A program made the position numbers and the translations under genes. The notes below the pieces were generated by a model, which saw only the letters and a program-made list of their open reading frames with translations, made no database searches and had not been told where the DNA came from. A DNA stretch of 64,000 nt, taken from assembly GCA_003562775.1 (NCBI GenBank), contig PWTU01000190.1, positions 42,381 through 106,380 of the forward strand, read 5' to 3'. Each line of letters begins with the position of its first letter. Position 1 is the first letter of the stretch. The stretch is from Ignavibacteriales bacterium. GTDB taxonomy: Bacteria > Bacteroidota > Ignavibacteria > T3Sed10-11. Positions 25,906 to 35,216 of the stretch are shown here, one piece after another.

Positions 25906-27828
25906 ATGGAAAAAGTAACAATCAGTCTTCCGGACGGTTCGCAAAAGGAATATCCGAAGGGTGTAACGGCGTATGAAGTAGCTGAGTCGATCAGCAAAGG
26001 ACTTGCAGAGGAAGCGCTTGCTGCGATGCATAATGATAACGTGATCGATCTGCATCGCCCTATCAAAGAGGACGGATCGTTGCGTTTGTTGACATTCGAT
26101 GATCCGGAAGGGAAACATGTCTACTGGCACAGTACCTCGCACGTTATGGCCCATGCGATCGAAGAGCTATATCCCGGCGCGAAATTCGGTGTCGGGCCGG
26201 CAATTGAGAACGGGTTTTACTACGATATCGATATCGATGCGCGTTTATCGGACGATGATCTAAAACGCATCGAGGAGAAAATGCGTGATATCGTCGAGCG
26301 TGGTGAAATATTCGAACGTGAAGTGCTTCCGAAAGACAAAGCAATCGAATACTTCAAGAAAAAAAACGATCCGTACAAACTGGAGCTTCTTGAGGAAATA
26401 GACGGCAATAGCGAAATAGTCAGCTTGTACCACGAGGGATCATTTACGGATCTGTGTCGCGGTCCGCATCTTCCGAATACAAAGAAGATAAAGCATTTTA
26501 AATTGTTAAGTGTCTCGGGGTCGTATTGGCGGGGCAGCAACGACCGGCAGATGTTGCAGCGCGTATACGGCGTTTCATCGCCGAAGAAAAAATATATCGA
26601 TGAATATATCGAACGGCTTGAAGAAGCAAAACGACGGGATCATCGAAAGCTCGGCAAAGAGCTCGAACTATTTATGTTCAACGAGATTTCTCCCGGGGCA
26701 CCGTTCTGGCTGCCGAAAGGTATGATAATTTTCCGGGAACTTGAAAAATTCATTCGCGAAGAGCTTGACAATACCGGCTACGACGAGATTAGCACGCCGA
26801 TTTTAGTGAAAAAAAAGTTATGGGAGCAATCGGGACACTGGGATCATTATCAGGAAAATATGTTTCTGTTAAATGTCGATGATGAAACGTTTAGTATTAA
26901 GCCGATGAACTGTCCCGAAAGTACATACGTATATAAAATAAAAGTTCGCAGCTATAAAGATTTACCAATCCGGCTTTCTGAAATTGGGCGATTACAACGG
27001 AACGAGATTTCGGGTGCTTTAGGCGGGATGTTCCGCGTACGGCAAATTACGATGGACGATGCGCATCTTTTCGTGCGACCCGATCAGATACTCGATGAGA
27101 TTGACAAACTCATTGAACTCATTACTAAAGTATATAATATATTCGGATTCGAACCGACATTTAGTCTTGCAACGCGGCCCGAGGATTCAATGGGTGATCC
27201 CGAATTATGGGATAAAGCCGAGCAGTCGCTTGAAGAAGCCCTCAAGCGAAATAAAATCGATTTTTCTCTTAAAGAGAAAGACGGCGCATTCTACGGACCT
27301 AAGATCGATGTACAGATTAAAGATGCACTCGGACGGATGTGGCAGCTTGCAACAATCCAGCTCGATTTTCAGATGCCCGAGCGATTCGACCTGGAATATG
27401 TAAACGAAGACGATGAGCGTGTGAGACCGGTTATGATTCATCGGGCCGTCTTTGGTTCCTTTGAGCGTTTTGTCGGTATTTTGGTCGAACATTTCGCGGG
27501 AGCGTTTCCGACCTGGTTATCGCCGGTACAGGCGGTGGTGCTACCGATCAGCGGTGCACATCACCAGTATGCGGAATGGGCGAAAGACCGTTTAAAAGAA
27601 TCGGGTATACGCGTTGAAATCGATAAGCGCAATGAAAAAGTCGGGTATAAAATTCGCGAATGGGAAAATCGAAAAGCACCGTATATGCTCATAGTTGGAA
27701 ATAAAGAAATGGAGAATAAAACAGTCTCCGTACGAAAGCATCACATAGGCGATACCGGAGCAATGGATTTAGACGAATTTATTTCGGTGATTACCGAAGA
27801 AATTCGGAAGAAAAAATTGTCTAACTAA
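25906..27828 (+). CDS. thrS: Threonyl-tRNA synthetase
   Basis: Charges tRNA-Thr. It has an N-terminal TGS domain (VTISLPDGSQKEYPKGVTAY), the editing domain with HSTSHVMAHA and the cysteine in DLCRGPHL, the class II catalytic core and the C-terminal anticodon domain (VVLPISGAHHQYAEW). The zinc ligands are the cysteine in KPMNCPES and the histidines in MDDAH and MIHRAVFGSFERF. The MNCPES variant replaces the usual CPGH, a form also known in some other phyla. I start it at ATG 25906 instead of the GTG at 25897, because the latter overlaps the only GAGGTG site. It begins the thrS-infC-rpmI-rplT-pheS-pheT series. Confidence 0.96.
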   Translation: MEKVTISLPDGSQKEYPKGVTAYEVAESISKGLAEEALAAMHNDNVIDLHRPIKEDGSLRLLTFDDPEGKHVYWHSTSHVMAHAIEELYPGAKFGVGPAIENGFYYDIDIDARLSDDDLKRIEEKMRDIVERGEIFEREVLPKDKAIEYFKKKNDPYKLELLEEIDGNSEIVSLYHEGSFTDLCRGPHLPNTKKIKHFKLLSVSGSYWRGSNDRQMLQRVYGVSSPKKKYIDEYIERLEEAKRRDHRKLGKELELFMFNEISPGAPFWLPKGMIIFRELEKFIREELDNTGYDEISTPILVKKKLWEQSGHWDHYQENMFLLNVDDETFSIKPMNCPESTYVYKIKVRSYKDLPIRLSEIGRLQRNEISGALGGMFRVRQITMDDAHLFVRPDQILDEIDKLIELITKVYNIFGFEPTFSLATRPEDSMGDPELWDKAEQSLEEALKRNKIDFSLKEKDGAFYGPKIDVQIKDALGRMWQLATIQLDFQMPERFDLEYVNEDDERVRPVMIHRAVFGSFERFVGILVEHFAGAFPTWLSPVQAVVLPISGAHHQYAEWAKDRLKESGIRVEIDKRNEKVGYKIREWENRKAPYMLIVGNKEMENKTVSVRKHHIGDTGAMDLDEFISVITEEIRKKKLSN

Positions 27829-27843
27829 AAAGGAGAATACCTT

Positions 27844-28380
27844 ATTAAAGAAAAGCGGTTACGGGTTAATGATGAAATTCGCGCTCCCCGTGTGCGAGTT
27901 ATTGATGAAAACGGGAATCAAATTGGTATAATTGCAGTTCAAGAGGCGAGACGAACGGCAGAGGAGAGAGGGTATGATTTAATCGAAATATCGCCGAATG
28001 CCAATCCGCCGGTATGCAAATTTCTCGATTATGGGAAATACCGTTACGAACAGATGAAAAAAGAAAAATTGCAGCGAAAACACCAGCAACAGACACAGGT
28101 AAAAGAAATTCGCTTGCATCCAAATACGGACGATCATGATTTTGAATATAAAGCTCGGCACGCCCGCAGGTTTCTGGAAGAGGGAAATAAGGTGAAAGCA
28201 ACGGTAATTTTTAAAGGACGCGAAATTACGTATCAGGATCAAGGAAAAGAAATCCTGCTGCGTCTGTTGGAGAAAGTTGAAGACCTTACGAAAGTTGAGC
28301 AAGAGCCGAAGATGGAAGGCCGGAGTATGATAATGATGCTGGCGCCCGAGAAGAAAAAAGGCGGGGGTAAAAAAAATTAA
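27844..28380 (+). CDS. infC: Translation initiation factor IF-3, AUU start codon
   Basis: Binds the 30S subunit, blocks premature 50S joining and checks the start codon. The ORF track begins at 27892 inside the gene. Reading upstream in the same frame gives IKEKRLRVNDEIRAPRVRVID, the conserved IF-3 N-terminus, beginning at an ATT codon (27844) that sits eight bases after AGGAG. No ATG, GTG or TTG lies in frame between them. AUU initiation is the known autoregulatory device of infC in enterobacteria and others. The full product has 178 residues with the typical linker (YRYEQMKKEKLQRKHQQQ) and C-terminal domain (IRLHPNTDDHDF). Confidence 0.93.
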   Translation: MKEKRLRVNDEIRAPRVRVIDENGNQIGIIAVQEARRTAEERGYDLIEISPNANPPVCKFLDYGKYRYEQMKKEKLQRKHQQQTQVKEIRLHPNTDDHDFEYKARHARRFLEEGNKVKATVIFKGREITYQDQGKEILLRLLEKVEDLTKVEQEPKMEGRSMIMMLAPEKKKGGGKKN

Positions 28381-28427
28381 TTGTATTTATTCGTATCTTA
28401 TTATTTATTAACTAAGAGGGAAGCGTC

Positions 28428-28619
28428 ATGCCAAAGATGAAATCAAACCGAGGCGCTGCAAAAACGTTCAAACGAACTGCCTCCGGTAGATACAAACGCA
28501 TGAAAGCGTATAAAAGTCACATTTTAACTAAGAAATCCCGGAAGAGGAAACGTAATTTACGTAAAGCAACGATCGTACATCCGACCGATCAGAAGCGAGT
28601 GAGCCGGATGGTGGGATAA
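28428..28619 (+). CDS. rpmI: 50S ribosomal protein L35
   Basis: A 63-residue, strongly basic protein of the large subunit. It starts [20 protein letters not shown], the L35 signature, and contains [16 protein letters not shown]. An AGAGGGAAG site precedes the ATG. It lies between infC and rplT, the conserved order in most bacteria. Confidence 0.97.
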   Translation: MPKMKSNRGAAKTFKRTASGRYKRMKAYKSHILTKKSRKRKRNLRKATIVHPTDQKRVSRMVG

Positions 28620-28667
28620 TAACAAGCAATAGAATGTTAGAAAAGACTAATGCAGGAGTAATATTTC

Positions 28668-29015
28668 ATGCCACGTTCAAAAAATAGTGTAGCATCAAAA
28701 AATAGAAGAAAGAAAGTACTGAAACAGGCAAAGGGTGCATTCGGTGCACGCAGCAAGTTGATTTCGGTAGCAAAACACCATGTCGAAAAGTCATTGCAAT
28801 ACGCGTATCGGGATCGGCGCGCGAAGAAACGATCTTTCAGACAGTTGTGGATTACCCGTATCAACGCTGCCGCCCGTATGAACGGAACAAATTATTCGAA
28901 ATTAATTGAAGCGCTCGGCAATAAAGATATGCAGATTAATCGTAAGATACTTGCCGATTTAGCAGTGAATCATCCAAAAGCATTTTCCGAAGTAGTGAAA
29001 TTTGCGATGGCATAA
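28668..29015 (+). CDS. rplT: 50S ribosomal protein L20
   Basis: A 115-residue 23S rRNA-binding assembly protein. The N-terminal [20 protein letters not shown] tail and the globular part [23 protein letters not shown] are canonical. In enterobacteria L20 represses its own operon by binding mRNA; I did not find a clear operator here. GCAGGAG precedes the start and a long terminator hairpin follows. Confidence 0.97.
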   Translation: MPRSKNSVASKNRRKKVLKQAKGAFGARSKLISVAKHHVEKSLQYAYRDRRAKKRSFRQLWITRINAAARMNGTNYSKLIEALGNKDMQINRKILADLAVNHPKAFSEVVKFAMA

Positions 29016-29024
29016 TACCGGGGT

Positions 29025-29094
29025 AACTCCCATTACGGATCATAAAACTCCTGCGTATTATGCAGGGAATATGATGTAGTAATGGGAGTTTTTA
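29025..29094 (+). terminator. Long terminator hairpin after rplT
   Basis: AACTCCCATTAC (29025-29036) pairs perfectly with GTAATGGGAGTT (29079-29090), followed by TTTAT. Inside, CATA/TATG and CCTGC/GCAGG continue the stem with internal loops. It separates the ribosomal protein genes from pheST, or works as an attenuator. Confidence 0.75.
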
Positions 29095-29121
29095 TATTTA
29101 AACCTAACAATACAGCTTGTC

Positions 29122-30138
29122 ATGAATCTAACATCCGTCCACGAAACTCTTGAAACCCTGAAAGCCGAGATTCAATCGGTTTCAACGAAAGAAGATCTTG
29201 AACAATTCCGCCTGAAGTATCTTGTGCGGAAAGGTATTGTACAACAAATGTTTGAAGGTCTCAAGACTGTAGCTCCTGAGGAACGGCCGCTTCTTGGCAA
29301 AGCGCTCAATGAACTTCGTCAGACTGCCCAACGACTTTTTGATGATAAGAAAAATGAACTTGAACAAGTGCAAATGGCAGCAAAAGATGAAGTCGACCTT
29401 ACCATTCCGGGACGCCGCCGTCCCATCGGCACAAAGCATCCGATTACGCAGGCGCTCGATGATATGGTCGCTATATTTAAATCGATGGGATTTGCCGTCG
29501 CGCTCGGGCCGGAAATCGAGGACGATTTTCATAATTTTGAGGCGCTCAATTTTCCGCCCGATCATCCCGCGCGAGATATGCAGGACACCTTTTTTCTCGA
29601 TGACACGGCACTTCTAAGAACGCATACCTCACCGGTACAGATTCGCATAATGATGAACCGGAAACCTCCGATACGGCATATTATGCCCGGCCGGGTGTAC
29701 CGCAACGAGGCAATTAGCGCACGCAGCTATTGTATGTTTCACCAACTTGAAGGTCTTGCTGTTGATGAGAAAATTACCTTTGCCGAATTAAAGGGGACAC
29801 TTGCTGCATTCGCAAAGAAATTCTTCGGCTCAAACGTAAAATATGTTTTTCGCCCGAGCTTTTTCCCGTTTACCGAACCAAGCGCAGAAATGGATATCTC
29901 CTGCTTTCTATGTGACGGTAAGGGATGTCGAGTTTGCAAACAGTCCGGCTGGCTTGAAATTCTCGGCTGCGGTATGGTGGATCCAAATGTATTCAAAGCG
30001 GTGGGCTATGATCCGGAGGAGGTCACCGGTTACGCTTTCGGAATGGGAATCGACCGCACTGCGTTGCTTCTTTATGGCATAGACGATATCCGTTTGTTAT
30101 ATGAAAATAATGTTCGCTTACTTAATCAATTCACGTAA
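29122..30138 (+). CDS. pheS: Phenylalanyl-tRNA synthetase alpha subunit
   Basis: Catalytic subunit of the alpha2-beta2 enzyme that charges tRNA-Phe. The N-terminal coiled coil binds tRNA (residues 1-90). The class II core shows HPITQALDDMVAIFKSMGF, the motif 2 region RVYRNEAISARSYCMFHQLE and motif 3 GYAFGMGIDRTALLLYGI. A cysteine-rich insert, CFLCDGKGCRVCKQSGWLEI, is present as in many FCB bacteria. The ribosome binding site is weak. pheT starts 18 bases after the stop. Confidence 0.96.
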   Translation: MNLTSVHETLETLKAEIQSVSTKEDLEQFRLKYLVRKGIVQQMFEGLKTVAPEERPLLGKALNELRQTAQRLFDDKKNELEQVQMAAKDEVDLTIPGRRRPIGTKHPITQALDDMVAIFKSMGFAVALGPEIEDDFHNFEALNFPPDHPARDMQDTFFLDDTALLRTHTSPVQIRIMMNRKPPIRHIMPGRVYRNEAISARSYCMFHQLEGLAVDEKITFAELKGTLAAFAKKFFGSNVKYVFRPSFFPFTEPSAEMDISCFLCDGKGCRVCKQSGWLEILGCGMVDPNVFKAVGYDPEEVTGYAFGMGIDRTALLLYGIDDIRLLYENNVRLLNQFT

Positions 30139-30156
30139 TCGTACTGTACGTAGTCT

Positions 30157-32565
30157 ATGAATATATCCCTTAACTGGCTCCAGGATTATGTAAAAATAAA
30201 TGAATCACATAACGAGATCGCGGATCGCCTTACGATGATCGGTCTCGAAGTCGAATCAATACGTTCTACAAAAGAAATATATAAAGATTTTGTTATCGGT
30301 GAAGTCCGCGACGTACGTCAACATCCGAACGCCGACCGCCTGACGGTATGCGATGTGTCTGATGGAAAGACAAAACACACTGTTGTCTGCGGTGCACCGA
30401 ACGTTGCAGCCGGGCAGAAGATTGCTTTTGCCCGGGTTGGATCGATCGTTCCGTCAAGTGGAATGGAAGTTCGAGCGGTTGAGATACGCGGGCAATTATC
30501 GGCGGGGATGATCTGTTCCGAATATGAACTCGATATCGGCGACGATCACAAAGGTATACTTGTTTTGCCGGATGATGCAAATCCTGGTGATCCGTTTTCC
30601 CGGTATTATTGGGATGATGATGTCGTATTCGAGATCGGTATTACGCCTAATCGCCCGGATTGTTTATCGCACATCGGTGTTGCACGTGATATAGCAGCGC
30701 TATATAAACGGCGGCTCAGGATTCCGGATATTTCTATAAAAGAATCCGGAAAACCGGTAAAATCGATATTGAGTATAGAAATAAAAGATGCTGATCATTG
30801 TCCGCGATATGTCGGCAGGATAATTGAAGGTATAAAAATCTTACCATCGCCGGAGTGGATGCAGCGCCGTCTAAAAATGATAGGCGTTCGTCCGATAAAT
30901 GTTGTCGTCGATGTGACGAACTATGTGATGATGGAATACGGACAACCGCTCCATGCATTCGATTTTAATTTAATCGATGGCAACAAAATCATTGTTCGAC
31001 TTGCAAAGGACGGTGAAACGTTTGTTACACTCGACGATAAGGAACGGAAACTGACGAAAGAAAATTTATTAATTTGTGATGCAAAACGTCCGGTTGCGAT
31101 TGCTGGTGTAATGGGTGGTTTAAATTCCGAAATAAATAACGACACAACAACCGTTCTTATTGAAAGCGCATATTTTACGCCGTTCTCGGTCCGGCACACA
31201 TCCCGGCATCTGGGATTGGTTTCCGAATCTTCGTATCGATTCGAACGCGGCGTCGATCCTTCTCATACGGCTGATGTTGCCGATCGTGCTATACGGTTAT
31301 TACAGCAACTGACCGGAGGTAACGTATATCGTGGTCGGGTAGATTCATATCCGAATAAAATAAAACCGGTGCGGGTATCATTCAGGAGAGAACAGGTCGA
31401 GCGGGTACTTGGCATTACAATTCCAGCCTCCACGGTGAAAGGAATTCTCACACGTCTCGGTGTTGAAGTGAAAGATACCGGTAAAAGAAATGAATGGCGA
31501 TGTGTGATACCGACGTCTCGTCCCGATCTTGAACGCGAAATAGATCTGGTCGAGGAAGTTGTTCGAATATACGGGTATGATAAAATTCCTGCACAGGAAC
31601 GTGCATCTATACGTTTCATAGAGGACGATGTTCGGCCGGGAACTCAGGACCGGATTCGCGAGTGGTTTGTCGGCGCCGGATACAACGAGATAGTGTGCAA
31701 CAGCATGGTGCCGGAAAAATATAATACATTTGCGGGCAAGCCGGCAGTGAAAGTAAACAATCCACAGAATCAGGATATGAACGAACTTCGTTCTTCGCTT
31801 ATACCCGGAATGCTACATGTTGTGAAACATAACCTCAATCGCGGGAATGAAAATCTCCGCCTCTATGAAATCGGGACTATATTTTCCGGGGATGCGTTTC
31901 ATGGTTCGACGAACTATATCAACGATTACCACGAAGGTGAATCGCTCGGAATTATCTTAACCGGCCTGCGAAACCCGCATGACTGGCTGTTAAAAGACGC
32001 TAAATACGACTTTTTCGACCTGAAAGGCGAAGTAGAATCGTTATTAAGCAAGTTTAGTCTTGACAAAATTGAATATAATATTTATCATAGTACTAGTAAC
32101 ACTTTAATTGATGAAGCGATTGGTATTGAATATCAAGGGGTTTTGCGGGGATACTTTGGTAAAATTGCAAGTGAGGTGCTGAAATCATTTGATATTGAGA
32201 GCGATGTGTATGGAGCGGAAATTGATATAGCATTGTTGCAAAACATTATCAGTGGAGAAAAGAAGTACACTGAAGTACCAAAGTACCCGCCGGTTCACCG
32301 TGATCTTGCATTTATACTCGACGAAACGGTCTCATACCGGGATCTCGAAAATATAATACGGAAAAGCGGCAAACCGTTGATTCAATGGGTTTCATTTTTT
32401 GATATATACCGTGATGAGAAAATAGGCAACGGGAAAAAAAGTGTAGCGGTAGCATTGGAATTAGTGTCGAATGAGAAGACGTTGACGCAGCCAGAGATCG
32501 AAAATACTGTTACGCAGATTGTACGAGCTGTTGAGCAAAATCTTGGCGGTGTGTTGCGTTCATAA
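30157..32565 (+). CDS. pheT: Phenylalanyl-tRNA synthetase beta subunit
   Basis: The 802-residue partner of PheS. Domains in order: the N-terminal MNISLNWLQDYVKI, an EMAPII-like tRNA-binding OB fold (about 39-150), the B3/B4 editing region, the B5 domain, the inactive core with the RGVDPSHTADV segment, and the C-terminal ferredoxin-like anticodon-binding domain (YPPVHRDLAFILDETVSY). All parts are present and uninterrupted. It is followed by a coiled-coil gene and zapA. Confidence 0.96.
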   Translation: MNISLNWLQDYVKINESHNEIADRLTMIGLEVESIRSTKEIYKDFVIGEVRDVRQHPNADRLTVCDVSDGKTKHTVVCGAPNVAAGQKIAFARVGSIVPSSGMEVRAVEIRGQLSAGMICSEYELDIGDDHKGILVLPDDANPGDPFSRYYWDDDVVFEIGITPNRPDCLSHIGVARDIAALYKRRLRIPDISIKESGKPVKSILSIEIKDADHCPRYVGRIIEGIKILPSPEWMQRRLKMIGVRPINVVVDVTNYVMMEYGQPLHAFDFNLIDGNKIIVRLAKDGETFVTLDDKERKLTKENLLICDAKRPVAIAGVMGGLNSEINNDTTTVLIESAYFTPFSVRHTSRHLGLVSESSYRFERGVDPSHTADVADRAIRLLQQLTGGNVYRGRVDSYPNKIKPVRVSFRREQVERVLGITIPASTVKGILTRLGVEVKDTGKRNEWRCVIPTSRPDLEREIDLVEEVVRIYGYDKIPAQERASIRFIEDDVRPGTQDRIREWFVGAGYNEIVCNSMVPEKYNTFAGKPAVKVNNPQNQDMNELRSSLIPGMLHVVKHNLNRGNENLRLYEIGTIFSGDAFHGSTNYINDYHEGESLGIILTGLRNPHDWLLKDAKYDFFDLKGEVESLLSKFSLDKIEYNIYHSTSNTLIDEAIGIEYQGVLRGYFGKIASEVLKSFDIESDVYGAEIDIALLQNIISGEKKYTEVPKYPPVHRDLAFILDETVSYRDLENIIRKSGKPLIQWVSFFDIYRDEKIGNGKKSVAVALELVSNEKTLTQPEIENTVTQIVRAVEQNLGGVLRS

Positions 32566-32596
32566 ATTGATTATCCACTAACATTGGTTTCTTGTA

Positions 32597-32932
32597 GTGA
32601 ACGATAAACAAGAACATAATATTATAACGCAGGATATTCAGCAATTGGAATCGACGCTTCGCGGCCTGTGGGAACAAACAAATCACGCCGTGGAAATGAT
32701 ACAAACGTTGCGCGAGAATAACCGTTCGCTTAAAAAAAATGTTGATGAGCTGGAAGCGAAAATAGAAGCGTTACAAGCAAAACTAAATCAACGTGAAGAA
32801 GAAAAGCACGTAATGCAGCAACAACTCCGAGAGATAAAGAGCAACGGCCTGGGTCTGTTGGATCAAAGTGCAAAAGCAGAGCTTCGGAAACAAATTATAA
32901 GTTTAATAGATAGAATTAATTCACATTTGTAA
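32597..32932 (+). CDS. Small coiled-coil protein, possibly ZapB-like, next to zapA
   Basis: A 111-residue soluble protein almost entirely predicted to be coiled coil (VEMIQTLRENNRSLKKNVDE and KIEALQAKLNQREEEKHVMQ). The end, LRKQIISLIDRINSHL, resembles the tail seen in small proteins encoded between pheT and zapA in FCB genomes. A ZapB-like division role is inferred from position, not sequence identity. The start is GTG at 32597 with no clear ribosome binding site, so the exact N-terminus is uncertain. Confidence 0.65.
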   Translation: MNDKQEHNIITQDIQQLESTLRGLWEQTNHAVEMIQTLRENNRSLKKNVDELEAKIEALQAKLNQREEEKHVMQQQLREIKSNGLGLLDQSAKAELRKQIISLIDRINSHL

Positions 32933-33006
32933 ATGTATCTGTTGTTGCAGCATACCACCGATGCGGCATTAATGTATTGCTCATTCAAAATAGAGGGCAG
33001 GAAATT

Positions 33007-33294
33007 GTGAAAAGTCTACGTGTTAAAATATTTGGGTCGGAGTACCCGTTACGCGGGGAAGACGAAGAAATGACAAGGCGTGTAGCTACGTATGTAGACG
33101 AGATGATAGAGCGTATTCACGAAAAAATACCGGATCATCCTCCTCTTACTATTGCAGTGCTCACTGCATTAAATGTAACCGAGGATATGATGAAAGATAG
33201 AGAGAAAAGCCATGTTGTATTGCAAAATTTAAACGGTGAGTTACAAAAAATGACCAAGCATCTCACAGACGTCATGAATGAAGCCGGAGAGTGA
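33007..33294 (+). CDS. zapA: Cell division protein ZapA
   Basis: Bundles FtsZ filaments at the division ring. From the GTG at 33007 the product reads VKSLRVKIFGSEYPLRGEDE, the conserved ZapA N-terminus, then MTRRVATYVDEMIERIHEKI and a C-terminal coiled coil (DREKSHVVLQNLNGELQKMT). The ORF track start (TTG 32977) adds ten residues without family similarity and has no ribosome binding site, whereas GGCAGGA precedes the GTG. The 95-residue length fits the family. Confidence 0.88.
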   Translation: MKSLRVKIFGSEYPLRGEDEEMTRRVATYVDEMIERIHEKIPDHPPLTIAVLTALNVTEDMMKDREKSHVVLQNLNGELQKMTKHLTDVMNEAGE

Positions 33295-33372
33295 TCAGTA
33301 TTTTCGTGGTTAGAAACCATCGGTGTTCTTTTTCATAAGAGTTTTGCGTTAAATTAAATTGTGCTTTTCTAT

Positions 33373-33599
33373 AACCGCACAGTGCAGCCGCAGCAACATT
33401 TAAATGAAGAACTAACAGTCTCATTTAGAGGGAGCTTGACTCATGGCGTTGACTGCAGGCCACATTCTTATCACGACCCGTCGGGATGAGAAACCGGTAA
33501 TCCGGTCAGTGGAAGCGGAATGCGTTCAGGCAGGTTCCCACAATGTCTTGAAGGAGTTCTTCCAGGCAATGACTGCGGTTGTGTTTGTGCGGTTTTTTT
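33373..33599 (+). ncRNA. ssrS: Structured non-coding RNA between zapA and rny, probably 6S RNA
   Basis: The 349-base gap between zapA and rny has no ORF but strong structure. AACCGCACA (33373-33381) pairs with TGTGCGGTT (33586-33594), then after a 3-by-4 internal loop CAGCCGCAG (33385-33393) pairs with CTGCGGTTG (33573-33581). The 3' strand runs into seven T, a terminator. Inside is a large open region plus apical stems, such as ACCGG-taat-CCGGT. A closed rod of about 225 bases with a large central bubble downstream of zapA matches 6S RNA, which binds the sigma70 holoenzyme. The 6S identity is an inference from size, form and location. Confidence 0.6.
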
Positions 33600-33643
33600 A
33601 TATCTCAGATTAGAGCTATGATAGAATTTGTACCGGAGGATTT

Positions 33644-35206
33644 ATGAATTTATTTGTGGCGATATTGATTGGTGTTGCCGGGTTGGCTATTGGCTTCGGA
33701 ATAGGTTGGTGGCTCCGACTCCGAACGGAGCGAAATCTGGTTCAATCGGCTGAAATACGCGCTAAAAAAATTATCGATGATGCGGAAAAAGAAGCAGCTA
33801 CGCTAAAACGGGAGAAAATTCTCGAGGCAAAAGACGAGTGGTATAAAAAGAAACAGGAATTCGACGCCGACGTTTCAAGGCAGCGGAGCAAACTTCAAGC
33901 ACAGGAAAAGCAGCTCCAGTCCCGAGAACAAAATCTCGACCGCAAACTCGAACTCTTTATAAAGAAAGAGAAAACATTACAAGAATATGAGCATAACCTG
34001 CAGCGTAAAATAACCATTGCCGAACGCCGTGAGAAAGAATTGGAATCGATGATCACAGAACAAAATAGCCGGCTTGAGCGAATCAGCAGTATGACGATCG
34101 ATGAAGCGAAAAAAATGCTGTTTGAGAATTTGATTAACGAAGTGAAAGCGGAAGCAGCACAACACCTGCGTGAGATTCGGGATCAAACACGGATTGACGC
34201 AAAAAAAGACGCACAGCGGATAACCGTGCAGGCGATACAACGGACTGCCGTCGATCATTCGGTCGAAACGACCGTTAGCGTTCTCAACATTCAAAGTGAT
34301 GAAATGAAAGGGAGAATTATCGGAAAAGAAGGCAGAAATATTCGGGCATTTGAAGCGGCGACCGGCGTCGATGTCATTGTTGACGATACTCCCGAAGCGG
34401 TCATTCTATCTGCTTTTGACGGATTCCGGCGTGAAGTCGCAAAGATTGCCCTCGACCGTCTGATCTCCGATGGCCGGATTCACCCTGCGCGGATTGAAGA
34501 GGTTGTTGCAAAAGTTCGTGAGGAGCTTGAAGAAGAAACCGTTAAGATCGGTGAAAATGCGCTTATCGAATTAGGGCTTCACGGCGTTCATAACGATTTA
34601 TTACGACTGCTTGGTAAAATGAAATTCCGTTCAAGCTATGGACAAAATATGCTGCAGCACAGCATCGAAGTGGGATTTCTTACCGGTTTTATGGCGGCAG
34701 AACTCGGGCTCGATACAATGCATGCCAAACGAGCCGGATTACTTCACGATGTAGGGAAAGTAGTCGATCGCAACATAGAAGGACCGCACGCGTTGATCGG
34801 TTACGAACTTGCAAAAAAATATAACGAACATACCGATGTAGCAAATGCAATCGGTTCGCATCACGAAGATATCCCCATGGAAACACCGATTGCTGCTTTG
34901 GTTCAGGCAGCAGATGCGATAAGCGGAGCACGACCGGGTGCACGGCGTGAATCGGTGGAAGCGTACGTAAAACGACTTGAGAAACTTGAAGATATTGCAA
35001 GATCGTTTAAAGGTGTCGCAAATAGCTATGCTATACAAGCAGGGCGCGAGATAAGGGTCGTTGTCGAGCCGGATAAAATCGATGATATACTTGCGGATCA
35101 GCTATCACACGATATTGTGGCGAAGATCCAAAAGGAAATGGAGTATCCGGGCCAAATCAAGGTAACCGTGATTCGGGAAGTTCGATCTGTCGCTATGGCA
35201 AAATAA
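33644..35206 (+). CDS. rny: Ribonuclease Y
   Basis: Membrane-anchored endoribonuclease that initiates mRNA decay. A single N-terminal helix (FVAILIGVAGLAIGFGIGWW) is followed by a long coiled coil (about 30-200). The KH domain (GRIIGKEGRNIRAFEAATGV) is next, and then the HD metal phosphodiesterase domain with LLHDVGKVVD and IGSHHEDI. The C-terminus (QIKVTVIREVRSVAMAK) is the canonical ending. At 520 residues it is full length. ACCGGAGGA precedes the ATG. Both RNase G and RNase Y are thus present in this genome. Confidence 0.96.
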   Translation: MNLFVAILIGVAGLAIGFGIGWWLRLRTERNLVQSAEIRAKKIIDDAEKEAATLKREKILEAKDEWYKKKQEFDADVSRQRSKLQAQEKQLQSREQNLDRKLELFIKKEKTLQEYEHNLQRKITIAERREKELESMITEQNSRLERISSMTIDEAKKMLFENLINEVKAEAAQHLREIRDQTRIDAKKDAQRITVQAIQRTAVDHSVETTVSVLNIQSDEMKGRIIGKEGRNIRAFEAATGVDVIVDDTPEAVILSAFDGFRREVAKIALDRLISDGRIHPARIEEVVAKVREELEEETVKIGENALIELGLHGVHNDLLRLLGKMKFRSSYGQNMLQHSIEVGFLTGFMAAELGLDTMHAKRAGLLHDVGKVVDRNIEGPHALIGYELAKKYNEHTDVANAIGSHHEDIPMETPIAALVQAADAISGARPGARRESVEAYVKRLEKLEDIARSFKGVANSYAIQAGREIRVVVEPDKIDDILADQLSHDIVAKIQKEMEYPGQIKVTVIREVRSVAMAK

Positions 35207-35216
35207 ATAGAAGATA

